A DNA stretch of 64,000 bases from Primulina eburnea (taxonomy: Eukaryota > Streptophyta > Magnoliopsida > Lamiales > Gesneriaceae). Made by a program: the position numbers and the translations under genes. The first letter of the stretch is position 1. Each line of letters starts with the position of its first letter. The stretch lies in contig NW_027331239.1 of assembly GCF_022965805.1 (NCBI RefSeq), forward strand, positions 236,001-300,000, in the 5' to 3' direction. Under the pieces are notes generated by a model. It was given only the letters and a program-made list of their open reading frames with translations. It did not search any database and had not been told where the DNA came from. Shown piece after piece: positions 20,401 through 31,376 of this stretch.

Positions 20401-21989
20401 GTAAGTCAAATGCAGCAGCAAATGCCTTGAGTCGTAAGGTATGTTCATTGTCCTTATCGACGATAGGTGTTAACAAGTTAGTTGAAAATTGCTGTATGTC
20501 TGGATTAGAATTTGATGCAGATAGTAAGCCACTACGACTCTTTACGATCCAAGTTGAGCCCAATTTGATTATGAGGATTAAGGAAGCACAAAGAACTGAT
20601 CAGAATGTGCAAAGATCAATCCAAATGGTCAGATCAGGGCATGTATCAGAATATCAGGTACGAGATCATGTGTTGTACGTGAATAACCGTCTAGTTGTGC
20701 CAGATGTTGCAGATTTGAGGCAGCAGATTCTGACAGAGGCACATTGTAGTCGGTTCAGCATTCATCCTGGTGGCAGGAAGATGTACAATGACTTGAAGAC
20801 CCAATTCTGGTGGAAACAAATGAAGTCAGACATTGCCAAATTTGTGTCTAAATGCTTGAACTGCCAACAGGTGAAGGCCGAGAGGAAGAAGCCGGGGGGT
20901 TTACTTCAGAGTTTATCCATTCCAGAATGGAAATGGGACCACATTTCCATGGATTTCGTGACGAAGTTACCTCGATCATCCAGAGGTTGCGATGCGATTT
21001 GGGTCATTATTGACAGATTGACCAAATCTGCTTGTTTCATCCCTTATAGAATGACGTATAGACAGGATCAGATGGCGGAGATTTATATTCGTGAGGTAGT
21101 CAGATTGCATGGAGTGCCGAAGTCTATCGTATCAGATCGTGATCCACGATTCACTTCACACTTCTGGCACAGTTTACAGCAGGCGTTAGGTACGACCTTA
21201 CACCTTAGCACTGCTTACCATCCTCAGACATACGGACAGTCAGAACGGACTATCCAGACATTAGAGGATATGTTGAGAGCCGTCGTACTAGATTTTGGCA
21301 TTAGTTGGCAAGATTCCCTACCTCTTTGCGAATTCTCGTACAATAATAGCTATCAGACGAGCATTGAGATGGCACCGTTTGAAGCTTTGTATGGCAAGAA
21401 GTGCAGATCTCCACTATATTGGGACGATGTTTCAGAGGTACCAGAACTTGGGCCAGATATGATTCGTGACATGACTGAGAAGGTAAAGATCATTCAGAAA
21501 CGAATGAAGACAGCACAAGATCGACAAGCAAAGTACGCCAATATCAGACGTAGACCGTTAGTATTTGAGGCGGGAGATAGAGTGTTTTTAAAGATTTCTC
21601 CATTCAGAGGCGTTGTTCGATTTGGCAAACGCGGAAAACTCTCTCCTCGATACATTGGTCCTTACGAGATTCTTGAAAAGATTGGCGATCGAGCTTATCG
21701 ACTTGCTCTTCCTCCTTCCTTATCCGGAATACATGACGTATTTCATGTATCAATGTTACGCAGATATATGCCAGATGTTTCTCATGTTATTCAACCGAAC
21801 GAAGCTGAACTTGATCACACCTTGAGCTATATAGAACGACCGATACAGATTCTTGATCGAAAGGACAAACAGCTCAGAACGAAGACCATTCCACTTGTGA
21901 AAGTTCAGTGGAGTCGACATGGCATTGAGGAAGCGACGTGGGAAACGGAAGAAAACATGAGGCAGAAACACCCCGAGTTATTTATATGA
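17454..21989 (+). CDS. gag-pol: Gypsy-C Gag-Pol polyprotein, 1511 aa, uninterrupted
   Basis: Single frame for all replication proteins. Gag capsid domain occupies about residues 40-190 and the CCHC knuckle [14 protein letters not shown] residues 300-313. Protease has DTGA at 402-405 and reverse transcriptase IDD at 737-739. RNase H has CDASHRG with Asp885. The integrase HHCC finger is followed by the core Asp1167 (ISMDF), Asp1228 (SDRDPRF) and Glu1264 (QSERT), with the family's D35E spacing. A chromodomain-like tail ends at HPELF. The start MPPRR is the first ATG after the leader and fits the family. Two oddities appear against E1 pol: the RNase H motif ADALSR reads ANALSR (Asn990 for a catalytic-type Asp), and TDGQSE reads TYGQSE (Tyr1260, four residues before the catalytic Glu). 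The copy is open but may be enzymatically impaired. Confidence 0.96.
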   Translation: MPPRRAAVPLRPAAPEQGSTSGDSMDVTATPMETLLKRFQSFRPPTLKGTENAIECESWLEDIEMLFDSLEYSDEKRIKLIGHQLQDIAKNWWLNMRRALEQRGTEISWKVFKTEFYQRFFPVSYRRDKGAEFANLRQGPLNIEEYVAKFSSLLRFAPHVSGNDEAMADQFINGLNPDIFTLVNTGRPDNFSDALNRAKGAEAGLLRQRSAPYVAPSPRLPLPPSQVPPPRVESGGSGSGRKEQLKAKGKQFKRPGSSSSSSSGSRQSGFDQSSRFIGGYCSSCGGKHATEQCQGVTGRCNYCRQPGHFAKVCPQRGVQQGQSGRASGSVPQFERQASSVHSFQPPPAPTPPRGRGSQTVTQPPRQQAQVFALTEEQAQDAPDDVIAGNCLLYGYPAYILIDTGASHTFISERFALLHSLPVESLLDVVSINSPLGSGLISVTTVRHCILQFEGHEIDLDCIVLGLADFDCIVGIDMLTKYRATVDCFHKIVRFRPEMTDEWKFYGKGSRSRIPLISALTMNRLLQKGADGFFVYAVDMQKSSPALTDMPVVREFPDIFPDEIPGLPPVREIDFSIELAPGTVPISRAPYRMAPIELKELKAQLEDLLAKGYIRPSVSPWGAPVLFVRKKDGSMRLCIDYRQLNKATIKNKYPLPRIDDLFDQLQGSLVYSKIDLRSGYHQLRVRDIDIPKTAFRTRYGHYEFIVMPFGLTNAPAVFMGLMNQVFQRYLDEFVIVFIDDILVYSKNRNEHAEHLRIVLQTLRNERLYAKLSKCEFWLNRVVFLGHIISGDGISVDPSKVEAVISWSRPTSVPEIRSFMGLAGYYRRFIKDFSSIAKPITQLTQKNAPFVWSEECESSFVELKKRLTSAPVLTIPSGTGDFVVYCDASHRGLGCVLMQRGHVIAYASRQLKPHEVRYPIHDLELAAIVFALKIWRHYLYGEKFEIFSDHKSLKYLFSQSELNMRQRRWLDLLKDFDCEIKYYPGKSNAAANALSRKVCSLSLSTIGVNKLVENCCMSGLEFDADSKPLRLFTIQVEPNLIMRIKEAQRTDQNVQRSIQMVRSGHVSEYQVRDHVLYVNNRLVVPDVADLRQQILTEAHCSRFSIHPGGRKMYNDLKTQFWWKQMKSDIAKFVSKCLNCQQVKAERKKPGGLLQSLSIPEWKWDHISMDFVTKLPRSSRGCDAIWVIIDRLTKSACFIPYRMTYRQDQMAEIYIREVVRLHGVPKSIVSDRDPRFTSHFWHSLQQALGTTLHLSTAYHPQTYGQSERTIQTLEDMLRAVVLDFGISWQDSLPLCEFSYNNSYQTSIEMAPFEALYGKKCRSPLYWDDVSEVPELGPDMIRDMTEKVKIIQKRMKTAQDRQAKYANIRRRPLVFEAGDRVFLKISPFRGVVRFGKRGKLSPRYIGPYEILEKIGDRAYRLALPPSLSGIHDVFHVSMLRRYMPDVSHVIQPNEAELDHTLSYIERPIQILDRKDKQLRTKTIPLVKVQWSRHGIEEATWETEENMRQKHPELFI

Positions 21990-22073
21990 TATGAGTATGT
22001 ATTCAGTTTAGATTATCAAACTGTTTTAGATACTTTGTATGATTACTTCAGTTCGAGGACGAACTTCTGTCTT

Positions 22074-22086
22074 AGAGGGGGAGAAA
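22074..22086 (+). other. Polypurine tract of G3
   Basis: AGAGGGGGAGAAA immediately before the 3' LTR start TGTAATGCCC, preceded by GTTCGAGGACGAAC. Confidence 0.88.
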
Positions 22087-23638
22087 TGTAATGCCCAGAG
22101 CAATGATTGACATGTACGAATTCATAGATATGTTGTGAAGATTGTACATAACCATAAGAAATAAGAAATGATATCATATATGATTTTCAGTATGATTATG
22201 ACTTGTTAGGACAGAAGTACTGTATTGGATTATGATTGAGAATATGATAGTGTTGATATCTATTGAGAATTAGATTGACCGGCATCGAGAATATTGGAGT
22301 ATTTATATTTCGGTGAGACCGGAAGGACCGAACCAAGATCGGAACGTACGATCAGAGTTCGCACCGTCCGTTCGGAGTTCGGAGCGTCCGAGCCAGGTGG
22401 CTGGACACATGGATGGCATGCAATAGTTCGGATCGACCGATCGTAGTTCGGATCATCCGAGACAGTTGGCTAGAGACGTGGAAGACATGCAGGATTCGGA
22501 ACGTACGAAGTAAGTTCGGAGCGTCCGAAGGGTGTCAGATCGGAGCGTCCGAAGTGGATCGGATCTTCCGATCATTGCCTATAAATAGAGGCGAGGTTTC
22601 GTTAGATTTGAAAGCATTAGAAACATTTCTTAGAAGTGTTAAGAATCATTCCTATTGCAGATTCATCTTCACGACTGTAACAGCAATTCTACGACGGAAG
22701 GTATACTACATGCTTTGTTTTGGGGAATCACGACTCAAATGAGATCACATTTGAGTTTCCCAACTAAAATCACATACGAGTTTTATTGTTTATATCTTGA
22801 TATAGGTATTATTATAGATTTGTTTATATGCAAATCTCGTTATGCTTTGTTTACAGATCATGTTACATTGCATTAGATGTTTATTAGAACTTGTATTCAA
22901 TTCCTATTATGCTTTGTTTACAGATCATGTTACATTGCATTAGATGATTATGCTTGTTTACAGATTTTGTATTCATGCATTAAGATAGGACAGTCTGTAG
23001 ATCAGTCAGACTTCTAGACGTTCGGTTCTATCCCAGCTTAGGGGAAGATCACCCCCCTTTTGTAGACGTGGATACAGATCAGGCCGAAGTCTAGGAATAA
23101 GACGTACCGTCACCCCGATTGGGAGGGTAGGTGATAGATCGTCTTATTCACACCGGGATCCCTAGAGTTTTAGTCGAGTCGCATCTAGACATGATTAGGC
23201 TCGCATTTCATGATTTTATATGAATGACATTCATATCAGCATGTTTCATGTTTTATAGTATTTATATGCATGTTCACATGTTTATACTGGGATGTGTTCT
23301 CACCGGTTTTCCGGCTGTTGTTATGTCTGTATGTGTGCATAACAACAGGTGGGGCAGGATTTGGGTCGAGACAGAGATGATCGTGTTAGCGTGGAGATCT
23401 CGGGTCTAGCAGACGGACCAGTAGTTGTCTTTTGTTATGTACTGTATTTTATTACTGGTGAGTTGAGGACATACGGAACAGGACATAGATTTTATGTTTG
23501 TATGTTGTAAATTAAATAAAGGACTTGTTCTTGTCTAGTTACATTTTGATTTAAATATAAAAGCGAAAAATTGACCCACATTTTAGAATAACAATCCATT
23601 TAATCCCAAGAAAAAGATTTAGAGCCCGGGTCCCCACA
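22087..23638 (+). repeat. 3' LTR of G3 (gypsy-C), 1552 bp
   Basis: Same length as the 5' LTR and nearly identical. It ends CCCCACA before the right target duplication GAAAC (23639-23643). The part from 22509 on is copied, inverted, at 61616-62744; the part up to 22508 is copied in direct orientation, with many indels, at 63593-64000. Confidence 0.95.
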
Positions 23639-25692
23639 GAAACGCAACGGAAGCGAAAAATTAAAATTTTAAGAGCAAAATTTCGGCCCCCATGAAAAAT
23701 GGTTTTGTGCAATATTTACAAAAACAAAACATACATAGGATGTTTTTAGAAATTTACCTATCAACTCCTTAGAGTTGATGAAATGGCTCCAACTTTGTTT
23801 AAAAAAACAAAGCTCTTGTTTTGGTAGAGAAATCTACAAGCTCCTTCTTTTCCCCTTCAAGAATAAGGCCCACCACTTGGCTATGTAAATCCCCTTAAGT
23901 TTTGCACTAGAAAAACTCAAGGATTTATCAAAGAGAAGAATTTTTCTCCAAGAAAATGAAGAACAAAAGAAAGAAAAATTGAGAGAAAAATCCCTTAAGT
24001 TTTCGGCCAAGGAGAGATACAAGTGAGGGAGTGAAGTCTAGACTTGGGTGTGGGAAAAGTGGAAAAAAAATGTTCCCCATGCCATGCATTATTTTATTAA
24101 AAAGTATTGAAGTCTCTTCACCTCCCAAGCATGCAAACCCTACATGTCTCACTTATATATTATATGGTTTTTAACACATTAAAAACCATAGACTAAATTT
24201 TATTATCTCAAAAACATTTGAGATAAATTAAATATTACTTGATTTTACTCAAGTCCCACTAGTTAAATAATTATTTAAATTGAGCTCTACAAGACTCAAT
24301 ATTATTTAATTAATTCAACACTTGAACTAATTTAATTATTTAGACTCTACTTGGTCCACTAGTGTTTAATTAATTCAACACTTGAATTAATTTAATTTAG
24401 TCCACAACAATGTTTATGAAAGTCACAATTTTCAACTACATTATTTACTTGGCCAAATTTTAATCTTAGGAACACTTCCATAAATTAAAATTTATATTTC
24501 TCTCATAGAATTCATACTTCTAATTTTCTTTACGCTTATAAACACATTTATAAGCCGTTCAACACATTGAACTATTTTACTTCTCCTCGGGATTTACAAA
24601 GCAAGTACTTGTGTGGCCCTCAATGGTTCATTGATACAACTAGCCGTGGGTTCACATCTCTATGTGATTCGGACTAAACATGTCCTTATATGAGCATACC
24701 CCAATTGCTCCATTCTTACTTATCAACTCCTTGATAGTAAGAACGTCAGAACTCAAGTCTGATAGTACCCAACCAATCACGTTAAACGCCTAGCAGCATC
24801 GCTTACGTGATTCCCTAGGTATCACATGATAGTGCCTGCAAGAACCATTCAATTATGGTTAGCGTACAGTACGGTCCCTTCAACTCATATATCCCGACCG
24901 ATTCGACAACTATTGGTTTATCGAGAGTTGTCAATGAATCGATACTATGTGTCATGTCGTGGTTGCATCGATGGTGTAATCTATGAAACCCCTTTCATAA
25001 TTACCACCATACTCTGATCAGAGATTTCAACCCACACATACATGATAAACACATAGGATATCCATACCCGTAGGTAAGCGGTGAATCCCCGACTACAATG
25101 CATCGACTCCTATATGTTTCGCCGTAACACCCAACTTTGCCACCTAATGACCCCATAAGAGTCGGTAAACAAGTCAAAGTGAAACGCTAGCACATAGAGT
25201 CTCAATGTTGTCCCGGGTCATAAGGACTAATTCTGTACAACCATAAACCAGGACTTTTCCACTCGATAAGTGAGAACCACTTGGAAAGTCCTTTTATGGA
25301 GGGTTGTTCAGTGCACTCTACAAGGAGCACCTATCTGCATGCTCGGACATCACAATGTCCCCTACCAATGAAACATGGTACTCACATCGCAGATACTAGT
25401 CTCTAACTCGAGCGGCCTATATCCTTCTTAGTGGCGGCTGAATCGACTAGGAACGGTTTAGAATATACAGTATTCCAAATATGAGTTTCATGATACTCAT
25501 CATATGAGCATCTCATATTCTTTCTACTATTTGTATATTCAAGGACATTATCTATGCAACTAGCATGGGTATAAAGATAAAGATGCGCCAAATTAATAAA
25601 TTCAAATATTATTAAAATAAAGATCGTTTATACAAAGAGTTTCATCGTGAACAGTCGGCCAACACTTGGCTCGACGTGCACCTACTCTAACA
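23639..25692 (-). repeat. C1 3' LTR, main part right of G3 (begins with duplicated GAAAC)
   Basis: Continues the LTR interrupted at 15672 and ends CTCTAACA at 25692 (TGTTAGAG when read on the minus strand). It is followed by the polypurine tract (25693-25703). Compared with the 5' LTR it has about ten substitutions or small indels. It is AT-rich with several AATTAATTCAAGTGTTGAATT-like inverted repeats. Small open frames (23834-24022, 24826-25017, 25403-25591) recur in every copia LTR here and are not recognised as genes. Confidence 0.92.
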
Positions 25693-25703
25693 ATCTCCCA
25701 CTT
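25693..25703 (-). other. Polypurine tract of C1
   Basis: AAGTGGGAGAT on the minus strand, directly upstream of the 3' LTR and just after the pol stop codon. C3 and C4 have the same tract at 48624-48634 and 59551-59561. Confidence 0.8.
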
Positions 25704-25706
25704 GCA

Positions 25707-28700
25707 CTAGAGCCAACTACCCATATACTTTAGACCCATTGATTCGCGATGCTTCTCGAATGATGGTCCTGGTAAAGGCTTGGTTAGTGGATCAGCAACA
25801 TTATCTGCGGAGCCGACTTTGTCGATCGACACTTCTCCTCGTTCCACGATCTCTCTGAGGATGTGGTACTTTCTCAATACATGTTTGGACTTCTGATGAG
25901 ACCTTGGCTCCTTCGCCTGAGCTATGGCTCCCGTGTTGTCGCACATCACCGGGATAGGAGCAACTCCATTTGGAATGACGCCCAACTCTTGGACGAAATT
26001 CCTAATCCAAACGGCCTCCTTTGCTGCAGCCGATGCAGCAATGTATTCTGCCTCAGTGGTGGAATCCGCTGTACTGTCTTGCTTGGAACTCTTCCAAGAG
26101 ACAGCAACACCATTGAGCATGAATATGAATCCGGAGGTTGACTTCGAGTCATCAACATCGCTTTGGAAGCTAGAGTCGGTATAGCCTTCCAATTTTAGTT
26201 CTCCACCCCCATAGACCAAAAACAACTTATTGGTCCTTCTCAAATACTTGAGGATGTCTTTCACAGCTTTCCAGTGTGGAAGACCAGGGTTGGATTGATA
26301 TCTACTCACTACACTTAGTGCAAATGCCACGTCAGGACGTGTAGATATCATCCCATACATGATACTACCAATAGCCGAAGCATACGGAATTCGTGTCATC
26401 GCCGCTATCTCTGCATCAGTCTTGGGAGACATAGACTTGGATAGGGACACGCCATGACACATTGGTAGATGTCCTCTCTTGGACTCATCCATCGAGAACC
26501 GCTTCACGATGGTATCAATGTACGTGGACTGGGTGAGACCAAGCAATCTTTTTGATCTATCTCTATAGATCTGTATTCCCAATACAAAAGATGCTTCACC
26601 CAAGTCCTGCATTGAGAACTTACTTGCTAACCATATCTTTGTTGATTGCAACATTCCTACATCATTCCCAATGAGTAGAATGTCATCAACATAAAGAACT
26701 AGGAATGTCACAGCACTCCCACTGACCTTCTTATACACACAGGGTTCCTCAGGATTCTTAGTAAAACCAAACTCTTTGATTGTACTATCGAATCTGAGGT
26801 TCCAACTCCTCGATGCCTGCTTAAGACCATAAATAGATCTTTGAAGTTTGCATACCATATGCTCACTTCCGATAGATGTGAAACCCTCAGGTTGAGACAT
26901 GTAAATCTCTTCTTTAATATCCCCATTAAGGAAGGCTGTCTTAACATCCATCTGCCATATCTCATAGTCATACCATGCAGCTATGGCTAGCAATATCCTA
27001 ATGGACTTGAACATCGCAACTGGAGAAAAGGTTTCCTCATAGTCAACACCTTGCCTTTGAGTATACCCTTTTGCTACCAATCGCGCCTTGAAGGTCAATA
27101 CCTTCCCATCCGCCCCAAGTTTCCTCTTGTAAATCCATTTACACCCTATGGGAACAATTCCCTCAGGTGGATCCACGAGATTCCACACTTGGTTCGAATG
27201 CATGGAATTCATCTCAGATTCCATTGCTTCAAGCCACTTGGATGAATCGGCATCCGATAACGCTTCCTTGAAGGTCCTTGGATCACATCCAAGGTTAGGC
27301 TCATCAAGGCCCTCTTCAAGAAGCAGACCATACCTCACAGGTGGTCTCGAGACTCTCTCGGTTCTTCTAGGAGCTTGTATCTCCTCACTTGGCTTCTCGG
27401 GTGTGGGTTCTACGACTGTGGGTGCCTCTCGAACCTCTTCGAGTTCTATCATCTCGCCTTTTCTATCCAATAGAAATTCCCTTTCTAAAAAGGTTGCGTT
27501 CCTAGAAACAAACACCTTTGTTTCTTGGGGATGATAGAAATAATATCCAGCTGAATTCCTTGGATATCCCACAAAGTAACATAAAATGGATCGACTATCC
27601 AATTTATCTCCCACTACCTGCTTCACATAAGCAGGGCACCCCCATATTCTAAAATAAGAATATTTGGGTGGCTTACCCATCCATATCTCATATGGTGTCT
27701 TATCAACTGCTTTTGTATGGACATGATTCAACAACAGTGCCGCTGTTTCAAGCGCATATCCCCAAAAGGATGGCGGCAACTCTGTGAACCCCATCATAGA
27801 CCGAACCATGTCCATCAAGGTCCGGTTACGACGCTCCGAAACACCATTCAACTGCGGTGTAGCGGGCGGAGTCCACTGCGAGAGAATCCCATTCTCTCTA
27901 AGATACTCTTGGAACTCGGCACTCAAGTACTCACCACCTCGATCCGATCGAAGTGTCTTGATGCTTCGTCCCAATTGCTTCTCTACTTGACTTCTGAATT
28001 CTTTGAACCTTTCAAAGGCTTCAGACTTGTATTTCATCAAATACACATACCCATACCTCGAATGGTCATCGGTAAAGGTGATGAAGTAGGCATGTCCATG
28101 TTTAGTGGTGATGCTAAGCGGACCGCACACATCGGTATGGATCAAATCCAATAACCCTTTGGCTCGCTCCGCATGGCCCTTAAAGGGAATTTTGGTCATC
28201 TTTCCTTTCAGACAGGATTCACAAGTCGTGAGAGCGTTAATATCAGACATATCAAACATGCCAACTCCCACTAGCTTGTTCATTCTTCTTGAGGAAATAT
28301 GACCTAATCGAGCATGCCATAATTGTGCCGAATTAAGAGTATCTTGTTTGCGCTTATTTGTTGTTGTTATCGTTTGGACATTGTTGAGTGGAATATCTTT
28401 TAATTTTAAGGTGTAGAGATTGTTTTCAAGTTCACCGGTACCAACTAAACATTCATTCTTGTAAATATTGCAAACACCTTTGCTAAATAAACAAGAAAAT
28501 CCATCAATATCAAGCATAGAAATGGAAATAATGTTTTTAACCAAGTCTGGTACATACAAAACATCTCTTAAAACCAAATTAAAATCATTGTTCAAACATA
28601 AATAAACATCTCCTACGGCTTTGGCAGCAACCCTTGCTCCATTGCCCATCCTCAGGAAGGTCTCACCCTCTCGGAGCCTCCTACTTCTTCCCATCACCTG

Positions 28701-29639
28701 CAAATCATTACAGAGATGTGAGCCACAGCCGGTATCCAATACCCAAGAAGTAGAGTTAATAGAGATATTCACTTCAATGTAGAACATACCTTTGGCAGAA
28801 CCCTTCTGCGCAAGATATTCCCTGCAGTTACGCCTCCAATGTCCAGGCTTCTTGCAGTGGTGACAGATGTCAACAGTCTTTTCAGCCTTTACTGGCGCGG
28901 CTGCCACAACGGGACTCGGAGTTTGCCTCTTCAAGGGCTCGCTCTTCTTGGGGCGCTTGAAAGAACGTTTCTTTCCTTTCCCAAGTGGACCGGTCTTCGT
29001 GCCAGATGAAGAGCCCACATAAAGAACCGGCTTTTCCTTCTTGATCGTGGACTCAAAAGTCACAAGCATATTGACCAACTCTTCAAGGCTGGGCTCGAGC
29101 TTGTTCATATTGAAATTCACCACAAAAGGATCGAACGAGTTCGGCAGTGACAACAGTAGCACATCCGTGGTCAACTCCGATGGCAAGATCAAATCCATGC
29201 CTACGAGCTTATCCACGAGCCCAATCAACTTTAGGCCATGCTCATGGACCGAAGTCCCATCTCGCATGCGTAAAGTGATGAGCTCCTTTACTGTGGCATG
29301 CCTCAAAGGCCGAGTCTGCTCACCGAAGAGCTCCTTGAGGTGCATATGAATGTCAGCAGCATTCTTAGCATCCTCGAATCGCCTTTGCAGCTCATCGTTC
29401 ATCGAAGCCTGCATATAACACTTCGCCTTCAAGTCATGGTCACACCATTCCTTGTAGGTCTGCAATTCCTCAGGAGTGCAGCCTATAGGAGCCTCAGCAG
29501 GGGGCGCCTCAGTCAGTGTATACGCGATCTTCTCCGAGTTAAGGACAGTCTTTAAATTTCTTAGCCAAGTGATATAGTTTGGTCCGGTTAGAATGTGTTT
29601 TTCGAGAATGACGGAAAACGGGTTGCGAATTGATGACAT
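25707..29639 (-). CDS. gag-pol: Copia-1 Gag-Pol polyprotein, 1310 aa, intact
   Basis: Single frame in the Ty1/copia order Gag, protease, integrase, RT, RNase H. I place the start at MSSIRN (29639). An in-frame extension of 42 codons to 29765 exists but is hydrophobic, lies in the leader and is absent from the C3 gag, which starts at MSSMRN. Residues from that start: CCHC knuckle CHHCKKPGHWRRNC at 259-272, protease DTG at 302-304, integrase HHCC region (HARLGH..CESC) about 460-490, integrase Asp503, Asp566 and Glu602 (exact D35E spacing), RT YVDDIL with Asp985-Asp986, and RNase H motifs TDSSF and AEYIA near the end. No stop or frameshift; all active-site residues I can place are present, so it looks capable of activity. 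It is identical in translation to C4 (55615-59547). Confidence 0.95.
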   Translation of the reverse strand: MSSIRNPFSVILEKHILTGPNYITWLRNLKTVLNSEKIAYTLTEAPPAEAPIGCTPEELQTYKEWCDHDLKAKCYMQASMNDELQRRFEDAKNAADIHMHLKELFGEQTRPLRHATVKELITLRMRDGTSVHEHGLKLIGLVDKLVGMDLILPSELTTDVLLLSLPNSFDPFVVNFNMNKLEPSLEELVNMLVTFESTIKKEKPVLYVGSSSGTKTGPLGKGKKRSFKRPKKSEPLKRQTPSPVVAAAPVKAEKTVDICHHCKKPGHWRRNCREYLAQKGSAKGMFYIEVNISINSTSWVLDTGCGSHLCNDLQVMGRSRRLREGETFLRMGNGARVAAKAVGDVYLCLNNDFNLVLRDVLYVPDLVKNIISISMLDIDGFSCLFSKGVCNIYKNECLVGTGELENNLYTLKLKDIPLNNVQTITTTNKRKQDTLNSAQLWHARLGHISSRRMNKLVGVGMFDMSDINALTTCESCLKGKMTKIPFKGHAERAKGLLDLIHTDVCGPLSITTKHGHAYFITFTDDHSRYGYVYLMKYKSEAFERFKEFRSQVEKQLGRSIKTLRSDRGGEYLSAEFQEYLRENGILSQWTPPATPQLNGVSERRNRTLMDMVRSMMGFTELPPSFWGYALETAALLLNHVHTKAVDKTPYEIWMGKPPKYSYFRIWGCPAYVKQVVGDKLDSRSILCYFVGYPRNSAGYYFYHPQETKVFVSRNATFLEREFLLDRKGEMIELEEVREAPTVVEPTPEKPSEEIQAPRRTERVSRPPVRYGLLLEEGLDEPNLGCDPRTFKEALSDADSSKWLEAMESEMNSMHSNQVWNLVDPPEGIVPIGCKWIYKRKLGADGKVLTFKARLVAKGYTQRQGVDYEETFSPVAMFKSIRILLAIAAWYDYEIWQMDVKTAFLNGDIKEEIYMSQPEGFTSIGSEHMVCKLQRSIYGLKQASRSWNLRFDSTIKEFGFTKNPEEPCVYKKVSGSAVTFLVLYVDDILLIGNDVGMLQSTKIWLASKFSMQDLGEASFVLGIQIYRDRSKRLLGLTQSTYIDTIVKRFSMDESKRGHLPMCHGVSLSKSMSPKTDAEIAAMTRIPYASAIGSIMYGMISTRPDVAFALSVVSRYQSNPGLPHWKAVKDILKYLRRTNKLFLVYGGGELKLEGYTDSSFQSDVDDSKSTSGFIFMLNGVAVSWKSSKQDSTADSTTEAEYIAASAAAKEAVWIRNFVQELGVIPNGVAPIPVMCDNTGAIAQAKEPRSHQKSKHVLRKYHILREIVERGEVSIDKVGSADNVADPLTKPLPGPSFEKHRESMGLKYMGSWL

Positions 29640-31376
29640 GTCAATAGATTGTACTGAAAAGTAAAACAGATAAATGTTAATGACTATTTTAAAATATTTA
29701 ATAAGATATAAAGTTTGGACTTTTACTTTATAAATAATCGCTCCCACTGTTTTGACATTTTTCACTACCCTCTAGTGAAAACGGGAAACTCCTTTCCTCA
29801 GTAGGTACGTAAGGTCCAATTAGCGAATTGTGATCCCGATTATACAGCCAATCACAATTCCTAAAAGGTAGTTTCCCAATTGCATCACAATGCAACCCTT
29901 AACGTAAACTTTTGTCTCACGTTTGATTAGGACCCATTATAGACGTCGTTCATCTTTACGTGTCAAGCCTTACCCATCGATGTTGAACCTTAATGGACGG
30001 TCGCCATGAGTTCCCTCAATAATATGAGCCGAAATCATGGGAGTTCCACGTAGTTCACATCACCATGTCAATGGATGTCACAACTTTCCGGCACTCAAGG
30101 CTCCCCCAATAATATGAGCCGAGCCCCGAGTACGGGTAGCGTTCATCATGCACCCATTGTCGATGGAAGACAAGGAAATTATAAACAAATTTATAATTCC
30201 CCTTTTCGGACTTGATATTAATTTTGAATCTTATTCAAAATGAGGGTTTTTAATTTTGAAAGGTCTCATCATTAATTTTATTTTAAAAGCTCGCCATGTT
30301 TGATCGTATGTTTGCCGGATTCATGCAACTTTGTTATTATAATAATAATAACGCACATACTCATTATTTATAACATATCATGCATATATTATAAATGCAC
30401 GGGATGCAATGCAACTAAACTATTACATTAGCATCCTATATTACATGTCTTCGATCTTCATAATCACCAAGGCCACCATCTTCCAATCTTGATCTTCTCC
30501 TATTCTAATATTTACAATTAAATATCCATGGCACATAGGGATACATCTCATGGGGGGTGGGAACGGGCCATAAACCAAGCCCACTTTATAAATTGATAAT
30601 TATTACAGTCATACAACACAAATATCCTAGCATACACCTAGCAAATTGGGCTTGGGCTTTTGATCATCCTTCATGCATAATATCACATATCATACACCAT
30701 CAATTAATTATCACTATAATTAATTGATCCAATATTATATATCTTGATCCAATCACTAACCGCCACAATTATAAATTAAATTAACAAAGTACACAAACAC
30801 CTTTGTTTACTTTCAAATTAATTTATTTATAATCGAATTTCTTGTAAATCACAATTTACTATAAATAATTAAAGTCCCACTTCAACTATTTATTTTATGA
30901 GAAAATATGTGCAACAATTGTAAATTTAAACTTAAGGGCCCAAAACTCATTTTCACCAAAATAGCTTGGCCCATTTAAATTTCACAAAATTATGTTGACC
31001 ATCTAATGGCCCAACAACTCAAGGCCCATGACACTAAGATTGTCCAAAACACTTTTGGAAACCCTAGCCGTCATTGCCGTCGCCGGAGCTCCGTCGCCGG
31101 ATTCCGGCAACAAAAAAAAATTTTTTTTTTTTATTTGAAAATCTGCACATTTCGGGCAGCCCCTTGGGCTGCCCCTCGGCTGCCCGAAATTTTCGGGCAG
31201 CCCATTCGGGCAGCCCTCGGGCAGCCCCCGAAAAACTTAATTTTTTTTTTTGTTTTGTAAAAAATTCGGTCCTTGCATATTCTTTGCACAAAAATTCTCA
31301 AGCGGTTAGAAATTGATCTCAATACAATATTACGTAAATATAGCACAAAAACCGTAACCTTAGCTCGGATACCACT
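29640..31376 (-). other. C1 leader: long untranslated region with primer site and GC hairpins
   Basis: About 1.7 kb between the 5' LTR and gag, unusually long for a copia element. From the LTR end inward it holds a primer site TGGTATCCGAGC (31363-31374, one mismatch to the tRNA-Met type site), a poly-A/poly-T flanked GC-rich hairpin cluster (31151-31230), AT-rich sequence, and two copies of a CTCATATTATTG-containing block. Just before the gag start is TTTTCAG, which could serve as a splice acceptor. I see no protein-coding gene. Confidence 0.7.
31151..31230 (-). repeat. Cluster of GGGCTGCCC hairpins in the C1 leader
   Basis: Six or more copies of the palindromic word CGGGCAGCCC/GGGCTGCCCG are packed in 80 bp between a poly-A/T run and a T-rich run. 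They can pair with one another in several ways. The cluster occurs at the same place in C4 (54024-54103) and, rearranged, in C3 (43694-43785). Confidence 0.75.

Larger units (their letters stand above)
15673..23638 (+). mobile_element. Gypsy-C element G3 (Tekay/Del-like), complete and young
   Basis: A full-length 7966-bp element: 1552-bp LTRs at both ends, primer site, one uninterrupted Gag-Pol frame, polypurine tract and a perfect 5-bp target duplication. The LTRs differ at about three positions by eye (near 15742, 16645 and 17110 of the 5' copy), so this is one of the youngest insertions in the window. It lies inside the 3' LTR of C1, so it is younger than C1. Despite the open frame, two active-site regions carry suspicious substitutions (see the CDS). 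Confidence 0.96.

Noticed and set aside
23639..25692. AT-rich stretch with AATTAATTCAAGTGTTGAATT-like inverted repeats considered as MITEs
   Set aside because: The repeats are present at the same place in every copia LTR here and have no target duplications of their own, so they are part of the LTR.
27717..28154. 145-aa frame opposite the copia-1 integrase (and its mirror 57100-57537)
   Set aside because: It is antisense shadow of the intact Gag-Pol frame; no independent domain is seen.
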